From NCBI GenBank assembly GCA_942492445.1, contig CALOEW010000031.1:16174-80173 (forward strand): a stretch of DNA of 64,000 nucleotides. Direction: 5' to 3'. The DNA is from NORP240 sp942492445 (GTDB lineage Bacteria; Pseudomonadota; Gammaproteobacteria; Pseudomonadales; Pseudohongiellaceae). The notes below the pieces were generated by a model. That model saw only the letters and a list, made by a program, of their open reading frames with translations, was not told the DNA's origin and did not search any database. How positions within the stretch are numbered: the stretch's first letter is position 1; each line of letters starts with the position of its first letter. The translations under genes were made by a program, and so were the position numbers. Positions 43,644 to 53,210 of the stretch are shown here, piece by piece.

Positions 43644-45563
43644 TCACCGCTCAAGTAACTGGACGAGCTCCCGTTTCGGATATACCTTTTGTTCCATAAG
43701 CGCCACGGCCAGACGCCGCTTCATGATGGGTGGTGGAAACTGCTCCTCCGGTGTACCCAGAACGCCAAAGCGCGACAGCAGCCCACCGATACTCTTGCTT
43801 CCACTCAGGGCCGACAGGGGAATAGCCATGACCAGACCGGCAATCATCGGCAGCATCCAGAACAGAAGGGGCGACGACAGCCATGCCAGATGAACAGCCA
43901 CCAAAACACCTGCCAGGGTTTGCCCTCCATGCTGGCGCAGCAGCTCCCGCCAGGGGATTAACCGACCACGTCGCTGCTGCGCCGACCACCCCGAGTCCTG
44001 CCCCCGGGCTATTTCCCACAAATGTCTGCTGTGCAACATCATCACAATCGGCGCATGGAGTATCGACAGCATAAGTTCCAGAAATGCACCCAGCAGGAGT
44101 CTGAATAGACCCAGTCCACGGAGTTCTTCGCGATGGAAGATCCCGCTGGCGATACCCAGCAGCTTTGGCAGCAACAGCAGAGTCATGGTAAAGAGAAACA
44201 ACCCGATCATTCGCTCCGCATCAAACACCAGACCACCGAACAGCAGCCGCTGGGTCTCACTGAGGTCGGCTACCGGCTGCCGGGCCAGTAGGGTACTTAA
44301 CACCAGCCCAACCGTCACCATGGCCAGCCAGATAAGAGAAGTAAAGTAATTCATCACACCCATAAGCATGTGGGCCCGGTTCGGCCAGCGCAGCCCGCGC
44401 GCAGAGATCACCGCCAGGTGCTGCACATTCCCCTGCGCCCAGCGACGATCACGCACTGCGGCATCCAGCAGCGTCGGTGGACACTCCTCCCAGGAACCCG
44501 GGAGCCCCGGTAACATCCTGACCGTCCATCCGGCCCGGCGGAGCAGTGCCGCCTCCACGAAATCATGGGAACGTATTTCCCCGCCAAAGGGGCGTGGCCC
44601 CGGCATGCGCGGCAGCCCTGCTGATTCTGCAAATGCGCGGATCCGGATAATGGCGTTGTGTCCCCAGTAATTGCCATCATGACCCTGCCAGGCATTGAGC
44701 CCCCGGGCAAAAACCGGTCCGTAGACGACACCGGCGAATTGCTGCAGGCGGGCGTACAGCGTATCTCCCCCATAGAGACGCGGAAGCGTCTGTAAGATAC
44801 CGGCGCGAGAGTCGGCATCCATCTCACGGACCAGGGTCGCAAGAGTCTCCCCTGCAATGAGGCTGTCGGCGTCTAGTACCACCATGTAGTCATATCGCCG
44901 CCCCCATCGACTGATGAATTCCCGGATATTGCCCGCTTTGCGGGCCGTATTCTGGTTCCTGCGGCGATACCAGACCGGCATGAAACCCGACAGTCGCTCC
45001 CGCAGAGAGTTTACAGCCGCCACTTCCCTCGAGAGGACGTGGGTATCGCGACTATCCGAAAGAACAAATATTTCGAAATGCCGCTCTAGATTCAGAAGCT
45101 CCAGTTCTTCGGCCATGGCCGTCAAGGCGGAGCAGGCACTGATCGGGTCCTCGTTGTAAATCGGCATCAACAGCACGGTCTTGCCCCGCAGGGGAACATC
45201 CCGGCCAGCCATCCCTCTGTCCCGACCGGCAAACAGACCGGCGACCGCTGCCATGGCCGTCAGGGCAACCCAACCGAAGGTGAGTGTAAACAGACCCAGC
45301 AGCAACCAGAGCAATACCGAGATCCAGGCCGCTGCCGTTCCCCAGGCAGCGGCAGCGGCATTGGCTCCGTTCAATGGCAGGATCAGCGCCATCTGGTAAC
45401 TGGCTGCCACGGTCAGCGCCAGGCTACCACCAAATGTGAGCAGGCGCGCCAGCGTGGTGGTAATGTCCACAGCGGCAAAGCGGGTTTTCGGATGGTGTGA
45501 CAGTGCCTGGGTCGGCATCCTCAGTGGTGCAATGGGGGGTGTAGTGGGCCAGGCCTGCATCAT
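43644..45563 (-). CDS. opgH: Glucans biosynthesis glucosyltransferase H
   Basis: Inner-membrane GT2 enzyme making the beta-1,2 backbone of osmoregulated periplasmic glucans. I start at ATG 45563, which overlaps the opgG stop (ATGA); the frame opens 11 codons earlier at a GTG. 639 residues, shorter than E. coli OpgH because the cytoplasmic N-terminal extension is lacking. Two N-terminal helices, MPIYNEDP, VVLDADSLIAGET and the RDRRWAQGNVQHL (Q/RxxRW) motif are visible, then multiple membrane helices. Confidence 0.93.
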   Translation of the reverse strand: MMQAWPTTPPIAPLRMPTQALSHHPKTRFAAVDITTTLARLLTFGGSLALTVAASYQMALILPLNGANAAAAAWGTAAAWISVLLWLLLGLFTLTFGWVALTAMAAVAGLFAGRDRGMAGRDVPLRGKTVLLMPIYNEDPISACSALTAMAEELELLNLERHFEIFVLSDSRDTHVLSREVAAVNSLRERLSGFMPVWYRRRNQNTARKAGNIREFISRWGRRYDYMVVLDADSLIAGETLATLVREMDADSRAGILQTLPRLYGGDTLYARLQQFAGVVYGPVFARGLNAWQGHDGNYWGHNAIIRIRAFAESAGLPRMPGPRPFGGEIRSHDFVEAALLRRAGWTVRMLPGLPGSWEECPPTLLDAAVRDRRWAQGNVQHLAVISARGLRWPNRAHMLMGVMNYFTSLIWLAMVTVGLVLSTLLARQPVADLSETQRLLFGGLVFDAERMIGLFLFTMTLLLLPKLLGIASGIFHREELRGLGLFRLLLGAFLELMLSILHAPIVMMLHSRHLWEIARGQDSGWSAQQRRGRLIPWRELLRQHGGQTLAGVLVAVHLAWLSSPLLFWMLPMIAGLVMAIPLSALSGSKSIGGLLSRFGVLGTPEEQFPPPIMKRRLAVALMEQKVYPKRELVQLLER

Positions 45564-47122
45564 CTGGTCCACCGGTACAACCAGGTCTCGCCCCACTTCC
45601 GGCCTTGGGTTTCCAGCGTCACCCGCAGCTCCGCCAGCCCGGCATCCTCCGGGTCCAGTTTCACGTAGACCCGATAGCGGCCGGTGGCTTCCACCAGTGT
45701 ACCGCTAACATCGGTGATTGTTCCGGCACTGGTGGTGGCCCTGATTCGAATAGCATCGGGGTCAGTTGTTACATTCCGGATCTTTTCCCCGTCACTGTAG
45801 TCGATGACAAATAATCTTTCCCCGGTGCCGTCGACAGCTCCAGATGCGGTATCGACAATCCGCCCCTGGCGCGCCGGGACCGGCGAGTCATAGCCCCAGA
45901 CCATGCGGTAGCGGTAGCGGTATTCCCTGCCGACCTGCAGGTTTTCGGCCGGCTGCCAGTACGCGACGATATTGTCGTTAATTTCCTCGACACTGGGAAT
46001 TTCAACCAGCTCCACGTGCCCCGCACCCCAGTCGTTCAACGGTTCAATCCATAATGAGGTGCGCTTGTCGTAGCGGGCTTCAGCGTCATTGAAATCGGCG
46101 AAATTCTGGTGTCGTTGTAGAAGACCGAACCCGGCGGGCATCGGCCCCGTAAAAGACGATACCTGCAAGTGGGTCGGATTGGCCAGTGGCCGCCACACCA
46201 TTTCCCCGTTTTCCTGCTGGATCTGCAGGCCATCGGAGTCATGCACGGCATTGCGGAAATCCTCAAAATGGACGCGATTGGTGGCGTCAAACAGGAACAT
46301 GGACGTCAGTGGTGCGATGCCGACGCGGGGCATTTCCCGGCGCGGATTCAGGGTTGCATCCACCTCTATACGAGTAGGGTCGCCGGGTTGCACCCGGAAA
46401 TGATACGCACCGGTTACGGAGGGACTGTCCAGCAGTGCATGCAAGACGATCTCATTGGCGCCCGCAGCCGAACGTTCGATCCAGAAATCAGAGAAACGTG
46501 GAAATTCTTCCCCACCCGGTCCGACCGTATTGACGGCCAGACCACGGGCGGAAAGCCCGTAGAACTGGTTCTTGCCGACCGCCCGAAAATAGCTAGCCCC
46601 GAGGAAAACCAGGAACTCCTCGTGACGGCTCGGGGTATTGATGGGGTAGTGAATTCTGAACCCGGCATAGCCATCGACTTCCCAGGATTCGATACCGGTG
46701 AGACTGGGGTGATAAGAAAAGACCTCAGTGGTGAACGGAAGCAGGCGTGCCATGCCCTCCTCTACCAGGTGAATGTCTACCGGTGCGGTGTGCAGAAAAC
46801 CAGGGTGGAACAACTGCAGTTGGAAAGGATTGTTCCCATCGCGCCAGACAGCGGCGTCCGAATTGAACACGATACGCCGATAGTCATCATAGTCCAGTGA
46901 CCGTAGCGGGTCGTCCGCATCGATCTGCCCCGGCAGAAAAGCCTGTCTGGACAGCTGGCGAGCCTGTTCATGCAGCCACTGACGACTGAATTGGATTGAT
47001 GACAGGCTGTTAAGGCCGGGCGTGCCGATCAATTGTGCCATGCTTGGCTGGTCGGGGGATAGACAGGCTGCCGCCAATGCCATCATCAGACAGAGAGCAC
47101 CTCGACACCGGTTAAACATCAT
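45560..47122 (-). CDS. opgG: Glucans biosynthesis protein G
   Basis: Periplasmic protein needed with OpgH to build periplasmic glucans. 520 residues from ATG 47122 (AAGGGAT upstream; ATG 47119 equally possible). Signal peptide MMFNRCRGALCLMMALAAAC, then the MdoG fold: RSLDYDDYRRIVFNSDAAVW, NQFYGLSARGLAVNT, FPRFSDFWIERSAAGANEIV, APLTSMFLFDATNRVHF. A cysteine at the signal end could be a lipidation site (LAAAC) but the context is atypical. Overlaps opgH. Confidence 0.93.
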   Translation of the reverse strand: MMFNRCRGALCLMMALAAACLSPDQPSMAQLIGTPGLNSLSSIQFSRQWLHEQARQLSRQAFLPGQIDADDPLRSLDYDDYRRIVFNSDAAVWRDGNNPFQLQLFHPGFLHTAPVDIHLVEEGMARLLPFTTEVFSYHPSLTGIESWEVDGYAGFRIHYPINTPSRHEEFLVFLGASYFRAVGKNQFYGLSARGLAVNTVGPGGEEFPRFSDFWIERSAAGANEIVLHALLDSPSVTGAYHFRVQPGDPTRIEVDATLNPRREMPRVGIAPLTSMFLFDATNRVHFEDFRNAVHDSDGLQIQQENGEMVWRPLANPTHLQVSSFTGPMPAGFGLLQRHQNFADFNDAEARYDKRTSLWIEPLNDWGAGHVELVEIPSVEEINDNIVAYWQPAENLQVGREYRYRYRMVWGYDSPVPARQGRIVDTASGAVDGTGERLFVIDYSDGEKIRNVTTDPDAIRIRATTSAGTITDVSGTLVEATGRYRVYVKLDPEDAGLAELRVTLETQGRKWGETWLYRWTR

Positions 47123-47352
47123 ATCCCTTCCCGTCAGCCAGTAGCAGTGAAATTCTGATCGCGTCGGGGATCCCGACGCAATTGTATTCATCGAAAGTCA
47201 ACCATAAGAGTACGAACCACTGGCATTGGCAGTTCAATGCCGATGGCCACCACTGGTCCCGATAGGGAGGCAGCACGTATACTGCGAAGACTCAACTCCA
47301 GAAGCCGTTTTTCTCATGAAGCGCCACTATCTTCTCATCGACCGGCCATGCA

Positions 47353-48135
47353 ATGCCAGCCTCCACGCCTGAGCTGCAGCGTGAACTGCGACGAATTGCA
47401 GTGGCGGGCGTCAGCCTGTTGCTGATTATGGCGGCAACCCTGATTCCGCCCGTCGGTTGGACCTTTGCACTTGCCTGGCTACTGGCGGGCCTGGTCTGCT
47501 GGAGCTTTGTGGTCTGGCAGTGTCACTATCGCCTGCCTCGCAACTGCCGCCCGGCAGACAACTTCCCCTGCGCTCAGTTGGGGCTGGGCAACCGCATCAC
47601 CCTGCTGCGCGGCCTGCTGATCGCAGCTACCGCCGGATTCCTGGCCATTCCCGCTGCCGCAACCGGGCCGTCGCTGCGCTTTCTTCCCGCCCTGCTCTAT
47701 ACCCTGGCAGCCCTGGGAGACGGACTGGACGGTTACCTTGCCCGACGCCTGCAGCAAACAACGCAGTTGGGCAGAGAACTCGATACGGCGCTGGATGCAC
47801 TCGGCCTGCTGATTGCTCCACTGCTGGCGGTTCTGTACGGAAAACTCCACGCCAGCTACCTGCTGGTGAGCATGGCCTACTACCTGTTTCAATGGGGGAT
47901 TCACTGGCGACAGCAACATGGTCGACCGGTATATCCGCTACCCCCCAGCAGTCTGCGACGCTTTCTGGCCGGCCTGCAGATGGGCCTGGTAGCCACTCTA
48001 CTCTGGCCGCCTCTGCCGGCTGCACTGACACAACCAGTCGGCGTGGTCTTCATGCTGCCTCTATTGATCGGCTTCATTCGCGACTGGTTGTGCGTAAGTG
48101 GCCGGTTGGAGGTAGAACGGGAATCCGTTCCATGA
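47353..48135 (+). CDS. CDP-alcohol phosphatidyltransferase family protein
   Basis: 260 residues with about six membrane helices. The family motif DGxxARx8GxxxDxxxD is present as GDGLDGYLARRL followed by QLGRELDTALDA, near residues 122-150, so catalysis is probably intact. It would join a CDP-linked lipid to an alcohol acceptor in the inner membrane. The acceptor is unknown. The next gene overlaps by 4 bases (ATGA) and encodes a UPF0104-type membrane protein, implying a joint role in making and moving a lipid. Confidence 0.85.
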   Translation: MPASTPELQRELRRIAVAGVSLLLIMAATLIPPVGWTFALAWLLAGLVCWSFVVWQCHYRLPRNCRPADNFPCAQLGLGNRITLLRGLLIAATAGFLAIPAAATGPSLRFLPALLYTLAALGDGLDGYLARRLQQTTQLGRELDTALDALGLLIAPLLAVLYGKLHASYLLVSMAYYLFQWGIHWRQQHGRPVYPLPPSSLRRFLAGLQMGLVATLLWPPLPAALTQPVGVVFMLPLLIGFIRDWLCVSGRLEVERESVP

Positions 48136-49148
48136 CGTCGATAACCCTGACCCGGCGCCATTGGAAACACCTCAACCTGCTACTGTGGATCCTGGCCTTT
48201 TGCCTGGCGGCCTGGACGCTGAGGCAACTTCCCCTTGCAGAGATTGCTGCCCGGCTGGGAAGACTCACGTTACGAGATATCCTGCCATGGGTACTGGTCA
48301 ATTTCACGATACTGTACCTTGCCGTCTGGCGCTGGCAGCTACTCGCACGAGCACTGGAAACGCCGCTGTCCGTGACCCGACTTTTCCGCCTGCGCCAGGC
48401 TGGCAGTGCGGTAAGCTTTGTGACGCCCGGCCCCCATTTCGGTGGCGAACCGCTGCAACTGTACTGGCTGCACCGGTTATGCCGGATACCTCTGCATCGG
48501 GCCGTGGCGGTTCTGGGCCTGGACCGATTTCTGGAGACAGGCACGAATCTCTCGGTATTGCTGGTCGGGGTGTTACTACTTCTCTATACGGCAAACAGCC
48601 CAGAATCCGAGTGGCTGCAGATCGCAGCGATTCTGAGCTCGGCCATCGCCGCGCTCCTGATCGCGGCCGCCCTCATTGTGAGCCACCCGGCCTGGCTGGC
48701 AGAGCGTTTCCGGCAGCTGGCGCAGCGCTGGCAGTCCGACACCCGGCCATACCGCCATGAAGCAGGCTGGGTGGCACTGATTGATCTGGTACGGAAGACT
48801 CTGACAGGTCAGCGGCTCCGGCTCGGCGTGGCGCTGCTTCTGGCGCTGATTGGCTGGGGTGCACTGGTACTCGAGCTTATCATGCTGCTGCGCTTTTTCG
48901 AGCTGTCACCGGGATACCATGGCATTGTCCTGATACTGGTGGGTATGCGACTGGCAATGCTGCTGCCGTTGCCTGGCGGGATCGGCACTATTGAAGCATC
49001 ACTGCTCTGGTCCTTCAGTGTGCTGGAACTGCCGATCCCGGCCGCCGCCGGTCTTATCGCCCTGATGCGCGTCAGAGACGCGGTGATTCTGCTCATTGGA
49101 CTGGGCTGCCTGTACAGCCTGCAACGCCCTCTGGCCCTGACAAGGTAG
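48132..49148 (+). CDS. UPF0104/LPG synthase transmembrane-type protein, flippase-like
   Basis: 338 residues from the ATG overlapping the previous stop; longer upstream frame is discarded. About eight hydrophobic segments. LRQAGSAVSFVTPGPHFGGE and the late LLPLPGGIGTIEASLLW are the conserved motifs of this family, related to the flippase part of MprF and to AglD. It probably handles a lipid made by its partner gene, but no activity can be assigned. Confidence 0.85.
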   Translation: MTSITLTRRHWKHLNLLLWILAFCLAAWTLRQLPLAEIAARLGRLTLRDILPWVLVNFTILYLAVWRWQLLARALETPLSVTRLFRLRQAGSAVSFVTPGPHFGGEPLQLYWLHRLCRIPLHRAVAVLGLDRFLETGTNLSVLLVGVLLLLYTANSPESEWLQIAAILSSAIAALLIAAALIVSHPAWLAERFRQLAQRWQSDTRPYRHEAGWVALIDLVRKTLTGQRLRLGVALLLALIGWGALVLELIMLLRFFELSPGYHGIVLILVGMRLAMLLPLPGGIGTIEASLLWSFSVLELPIPAAAGLIALMRVRDAVILLIGLGCLYSLQRPLALTR

Positions 49149-49201
49149 ACCGATATTTCCCAGGAAAGCTCTGATCAATTTTGGAATAATTCCTGAATTA
49201 C

Positions 49202-49606
49202 TCAGCGGTTCTCTGAAATCCCAATCGTTTGCAGCGGCTTGCGAAAAGCGGCCCAGCAGCTCTCGTTTTCCCATAGCTTCACGGTCAGCACAGCATTGTC
49301 GACCCGGGTCAGACTCACCGTCAGTTTTTCGCCTAGAATCCGGCAGAAATGCTCCAGGCTGGGATTGAGCCCGGAAAACTCCGGCTTGTCATTCAGCATG
49401 CTGTCGCGGAAGTAATCGACAACCTCCTGGAGTGCGGCTTCGATCTCGACAATATCCACCAGGTAGCCATGTTCGTCGAGCTTATCACCCTCGATACGAA
49501 CCTCCAGCACATAGTGATGGGCATGGGGACTGTTTTCGTCTCCCCAGTCTCCTCCGATAAGGTAATGGTTGGCAATAAAGTCCTTGGTAACGGCAACGGT
49601 ATACAT
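49202..49606 (-). CDS. PTPS/QueD-like protein lacking the catalytic cysteine
   Basis: 134 residues from ATG 49606 (MYTVAVTKDFIANHYLIGG); the upstream open frame overlaps the next gene. The zinc ligands of the 6-pyruvoyl-tetrahydropterin synthase fold are seen: NHYL histidine (14) and HAHHY (28, 30). The cysteine normally four residues before HxH is replaced; the stretch is GDENSPHAHHY with a glutamate. C-terminal LEHFCRILGEKL and VKLWENESCWAAF match the family. It therefore probably does not do the ordinary QueD reaction. It is last in a ribA-ribD-type-dehydrogenase series. Confidence 0.8.
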   Translation of the reverse strand: MYTVAVTKDFIANHYLIGGDWGDENSPHAHHYVLEVRIEGDKLDEHGYLVDIVEIEAALQEVVDYFRDSMLNDKPEFSGLNPSLEHFCRILGEKLTVSLTRVDNAVLTVKLWENESCWAAFRKPLQTIGISENR

Positions 49607-49616
49607 AGACAACCTT

Positions 49617-50663
49617 TCATTCCAGATAGTGAAACAGCACCTGCAGGAATCCTGCCTGTTCTTCATGCAGATTCCGGTAGAGAGAGCCTGCCTCGCTGAG
49701 AGGTAGAGTGTGGGAAATCAGCTGTTGAGGTTCAACCCGCCGGAGCATGTCCCAGGCAACTCCGAATCGGCGTTGTTTATTCCAGCGGCCGCTCAGGCAG
49801 GGCGATAACGTACTGACCTGGCTGGTAATCAACTGCAGTCGATTCCGGTGGGCCTTGCCACCCAGTTCGATCGGGGCGGTCTTGCTGCCGTACCAGCTCC
49901 CGATTACGATACGGCTGCCGTACCCGCTCAGGCTGATTGCCAGGTTCAGCGCCTCCGGCCTACCGCTGACTTCGTAGACAAGGTCAGCATCAGCCAGATA
50001 CTCCTGAAGAGGCCCGGATATAAGCTCCGTATCGACCGCCTGTTGCGGATTGCAGACCTTCTGCACCCCCATCCGGCGTGCCAGCTCCTGGCGCCGGGAC
50101 TGCCCTTCCACTGCGGCCAGCGAAGCAAGCGGAAATTCCGCGAGAAGGGCGGAAAGCAGCAGACCGACGATGCCCTGCCCCAATACCACAACCCGCTCAC
50201 CGATCAGTGGCTGGCCATCCTGGACCAGATTGACCGCTGTTTCCATATTAGGCAGGAATACGGCATCACGCGCGGCCAGACCTTGGGGAACCACTTCCAG
50301 TTCATCGGCGCGGACCAGAAAATGACTGGCGTGCGGCTGAAAGGAAAACACCTGGCGCCCTTCCCAGGCGGGGTCGACGGTACTGCCGACTTGTTGCACC
50401 TCGCCCACGCAAGCGTAGCCATATTGCAGCGGATATTCGGCACACTGCTGCAAGGAATTCAAGGAACTGTCCAGCGACATGGAACCTGGCAGCTGACCTC
50501 GATACACCAGCAGCTCGGTTCCTGCACTCACAGCAGAGTAGAGCGCTTTCACCAGGAGCTGATCAGGTGCAGGAGCCGGTAGTGAAATCTCGCGAATCTC
50601 TACGCGGAATGGTGCTGTGAACCAGAGTTGGGATGCCCTGACTGACCCGGCACGATCGCTCAC
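49617..50663 (-). CDS. Medium-chain dehydrogenase/reductase, zinc-independent type
   Basis: 348 residues from the GTG at 50663, which overlaps the upstream TGA (GTGA). Alcohol-dehydrogenase N-terminal fold (LLVKALYSAVSAGTELLVYRG, YGYACVGEVQQVGSTV) and an NAD(P)-binding VVVLGQGIVGLLLSALL. The structural zinc cysteine cluster is absent and the SAGTEL motif is typical of bacteriochlorophyllide/pterin-cluster MDR proteins. Likely oxidises or reduces a pathway intermediate in the GTP-derived cluster. Confidence 0.82.
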   Translation of the reverse strand: MSDRAGSVRASQLWFTAPFRVEIREISLPAPAPDQLLVKALYSAVSAGTELLVYRGQLPGSMSLDSSLNSLQQCAEYPLQYGYACVGEVQQVGSTVDPAWEGRQVFSFQPHASHFLVRADELEVVPQGLAARDAVFLPNMETAVNLVQDGQPLIGERVVVLGQGIVGLLLSALLAEFPLASLAAVEGQSRRQELARRMGVQKVCNPQQAVDTELISGPLQEYLADADLVYEVSGRPEALNLAISLSGYGSRIVIGSWYGSKTAPIELGGKAHRNRLQLITSQVSTLSPCLSGRWNKQRRFGVAWDMLRRVEPQQLISHTLPLSEAGSLYRNLHEEQAGFLQVLFHYLE

Positions 50664-51421
50664 CCTCTCTTCTCTCCGTAGCGGAGCCTGCCCCAGACGA
50701 TCAGTTCTTCTCCGAGTTGCTGGCTGTACAAGGGCGAAATACAGGGGAAACACTCGTTACCTGCATCGCAAAGCCGACCGATGGCATTGTAGCCCCCCAC
50801 CAGCATGGGGGCCACGGTCAGAACGATGGCGTCGGCCAGTCCCGCCCGCAGGAAAGCGGAATTGATTGTGGCTCCGCCTTCCACCATCAGGCTGCGGATC
50901 CCGCGCTGATAAAGAGCCTTCAATGCCGATACCAGGTCTACCTGCCCGGCCTTATCAGCGGGTACAACAATCAGGTCGCAATCGCCGCGCCCCACGTCCG
51001 ACTGGGACGTAGTCACAATCCAGCAGCGCTGATTACCGTTCTGGCAAAGACTGCTCGAGGGCGGCATGCGCAGTCGGCTGTCCAGGACAATGGGTTGAGG
51101 ATTGCTGCCAGTCCAATCGCGAACAGTGAGACGGGGATTATCGGCAAGTACCGTACCGATACCCACCAGAATACCGTCATGCAGGCTGCGTAGCTGGTGC
51201 GTCACCTGCATGCTCGCTTCGCTACTCAGTGCCAGGGTCTCACCGGGAGAGGTAGTGATACTGCCATCCCAGCTCTGGGCGAAGCTGAGTGTCACATGGG
51301 GACGACCGCTGCCTGGCGAGTCGGACGAGTTGGCGTGAAATTCCTGCTGTGCACCCTCAAGCCACTGCTCAATGCGTTGATTGAGATCCATTGGCTCACG
51401 GACTGTTGATGGATTTGACAT
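50660..51421 (-). CDS. Stand-alone RibD C-terminal reductase-domain protein
   Basis: 253 residues (ATG 51421, overlapping ribA by 26 bases; ATG 51391 is an alternative). Dihydrofolate-reductase-like RibD_C fold: HVTLSFAQSWDGSITTS, LRSLHDGILVGIGTVLADNP, SLMVEGGATINSAFLRAGLA. The deaminase half of RibD is missing. In riboflavin synthesis this domain reduces the ribosylamino chain after deamination; here it probably acts on the RibA product or a derivative. Confidence 0.88.
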   Translation of the reverse strand: MSNPSTVREPMDLNQRIEQWLEGAQQEFHANSSDSPGSGRPHVTLSFAQSWDGSITTSPGETLALSSEASMQVTHQLRSLHDGILVGIGTVLADNPRLTVRDWTGSNPQPIVLDSRLRMPPSSSLCQNGNQRCWIVTTSQSDVGRGDCDLIVVPADKAGQVDLVSALKALYQRGIRSLMVEGGATINSAFLRAGLADAIVLTVAPMLVGGYNAIGRLCDAGNECFPCISPLYSQQLGEELIVWGRLRYGEKRG

Positions 51422-52013
51422 GCAGAAGATGATTCATACGCTGGGCCTTGGTCATTAGGTAGCCGGCGTTGTCGGAGTTGGCGGCCACCTCCAGCGACAC
51501 CCGCTCCTTCACCTGGATGCCGGCGGCTTCCAGAGCATCGATTTTGGCCGGGTTGTTGGTCATCAGACGCACCGAGCGGACCCCCAGATCCTGCAACATC
51601 AGCGCTGCCAGCGAATAATCCCGCCCGTCAGCCTCATGACCGAGCATCAGGTTTGCATCAACCGTGTCGAATCCCTTGTCCTGCAGATTGTATGCCCGCA
51701 GCTTCTCCAGCAAACCGATTCCGCGCCCTTCCTGACGCAAATACAGCACCACACCGACACCGTTTTCAGCCACCATTGCCATGGCCCGGTCCAGCTGTTC
51801 TCCGCAATCACAACGACGCGAACCCAGCACGTCCCCCGTGAAACACTCGGAATGAACCCGAACTAGAACCGATTCGACACTGGCCGGATCTCCCATGAAC
51901 AAAGCAAGGTGCTCTTTGCTGTCGAGCGTATTGGTGAAGTAACACAAGTGAAAATCACCGTAGGCGGTCGGAATACGGGCACAGACCTTTCGGGTTACTG
52001 AAAATTTGGACAT
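51396..52013 (-). CDS. ribA: GTP cyclohydrolase II
   Basis: Opens GTP to 2,5-diamino-6-ribosylamino-4-pyrimidinone 5'-phosphate, formate and pyrophosphate. 205 residues, stand-alone. The zinc cysteines are in HSECFTGDVLGSRRCDCGEQ near residues 55-75, followed by LRQEGRGIGLLEKLRAYNLQ and the VRLMTNNPAKIDAL region. All catalytic residues appear intact. It is first of a four-gene minus-strand series and is divergent from the glycosyltransferase gene. It could serve riboflavin, but the neighbours suggest a specialised pathway. Confidence 0.93.
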   Translation of the reverse strand: MSKFSVTRKVCARIPTAYGDFHLCYFTNTLDSKEHLALFMGDPASVESVLVRVHSECFTGDVLGSRRCDCGEQLDRAMAMVAENGVGVVLYLRQEGRGIGLLEKLRAYNLQDKGFDTVDANLMLGHEADGRDYSLAALMLQDLGVRSVRLMTNNPAKIDALEAAGIQVKERVSLEVAANSDNAGYLMTKAQRMNHLLHVKSINSP

Positions 52014-52157
52014 CCTGCTCTCAACGTGCTGATATAACCGGATTATAGTATGCCGGGGGTGTCACGGACGCAAGCTCGACCCTTTGCCGGTTTTTTTGAG
52101 TGGCAATTTCTGATGAGACTCATTACGACCAACCTTCCAGAACGGTTCAGATAAGCC

Positions 52158-53210
52158 GTGAATTCTTCACCCGTGTATTTTGTCTTTCCCGGCGATCTCG
52201 ACACCCCCACAGGCGGCTATCATTACGATCGGCGCTTGATCGAAGAATTGCGCAAAGCAGGGACGAACGTGCAGAAGATTGCGCTGTCGGACCATTTCCC
52301 GTTCCCGGATAAGCAGGACCGACTGCAAGCCAGGGATGCCCTGGCGGCCCTGCCTGACGGGTCAACAGTCGTGATCGATGGCCTCGCATTCGGCACACTG
52401 GATGAGTTGGCTGGAGCAGAATCGCAACGATTGCGACTGGTCGCCCTGTGCCATCATCCCCTGGCGCTGGAGACGGGTCTCGACGAAGCGCAGCAACAGG
52501 AGTTCATGGCTTCGGAGAAACGCGCTTTGCACTATGCCCGATCGGTAGTGACCACCAGTCCGCATACCCGGGACATCCTTACCGTACGGTTTGCCGTACC
52601 AACCGAACGGATAGTCGTGGCCAGACCCGGCACGGAACGCGGTCCGTTTGCGCCCTGTGACGGTGACCCGCTTCGGCTGTTGACAGTGGCTTCACTGATC
52701 AGACGCAAGGCGCACGATGTGCTGATCGACGCGCTGGATTCCCTGCACACCCTGCCCTGGACGGCACGGTTCGTAGGTGGCGACGGGTTTGATCCGGCTT
52801 GGACCGAATCCTTGTGCGAGCGCGTGCGTCGCCTGCAATTGTCCGATCGCATCTGCTTCGCCGGTCCCCGGGACGACTTGCAGGCTGAATACCAGAAGGC
52901 CGATGTTTTTGTTCTGCCGTCCCGATTCGAGGGATACGGCATGGTGTTCGCCGAAGCACTGGCGGCCGGTTTACCGGTAGTCGCGGCACACGCTGGTGCG
53001 GTCCCGGATGTGGTGCCGGAAACAGCCGGCATCCTGGTGCCGCCCGACGACACCCGGGCACTGACCGGGGCGCTGAAACAAGTGCTGACCGACAGTTTGC
53101 TGCGCAGGAGGCTGCAGGCCGGTGCCCGAAAGGCCGCAGCTACCTTGCCCAGCTGGGCTGACACTGCGCGCCTGGTGGCACAACGAATCGAAGCGGTGCA
53201 ACACTCGTGA
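52158..53210 (+). CDS. Glycosyltransferase family 4-type
   Basis: 350 residues from GTG 52158. GT-B fold: donor-side motif RFEGYGMVFAEALAAGLPVV (E-x7-E) near residues 257-275, LLTVASLIRRKAHDVLIDAL, and an unusual acceptor domain that begins VYFVFPGDLDTPTGGYHYDR. Its 3' end overlaps the methyltransferase (GTGA). No membrane helix, so it acts in the cytosol or at the membrane face. Donor and acceptor unknown; the divergent pterin-type genes make a pterin or pyrimidine acceptor possible. Confidence 0.88.
   Translation: MNSSPVYFVFPGDLDTPTGGYHYDRRLIEELRKAGTNVQKIALSDHFPFPDKQDRLQARDALAALPDGSTVVIDGLAFGTLDELAGAESQRLRLVALCHHPLALETGLDEAQQQEFMASEKRALHYARSVVTTSPHTRDILTVRFAVPTERIVVARPGTERGPFAPCDGDPLRLLTVASLIRRKAHDVLIDALDSLHTLPWTARFVGGDGFDPAWTESLCERVRRLQLSDRICFAGPRDDLQAEYQKADVFVLPSRFEGYGMVFAEALAAGLPVVAAHAGAVPDVVPETAGILVPPDDTRALTGALKQVLTDSLLRRRLQAGARKAAATLPSWADTARLVAQRIEAVQHS

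Noticed and set aside
47457..48131. Upstream extension of the UPF0104-type gene to 563 residues
   Set aside because: The extension overlaps the CDP-alcohol phosphatidyltransferase in another frame; the ATGA overlap at 48132 is the better start.
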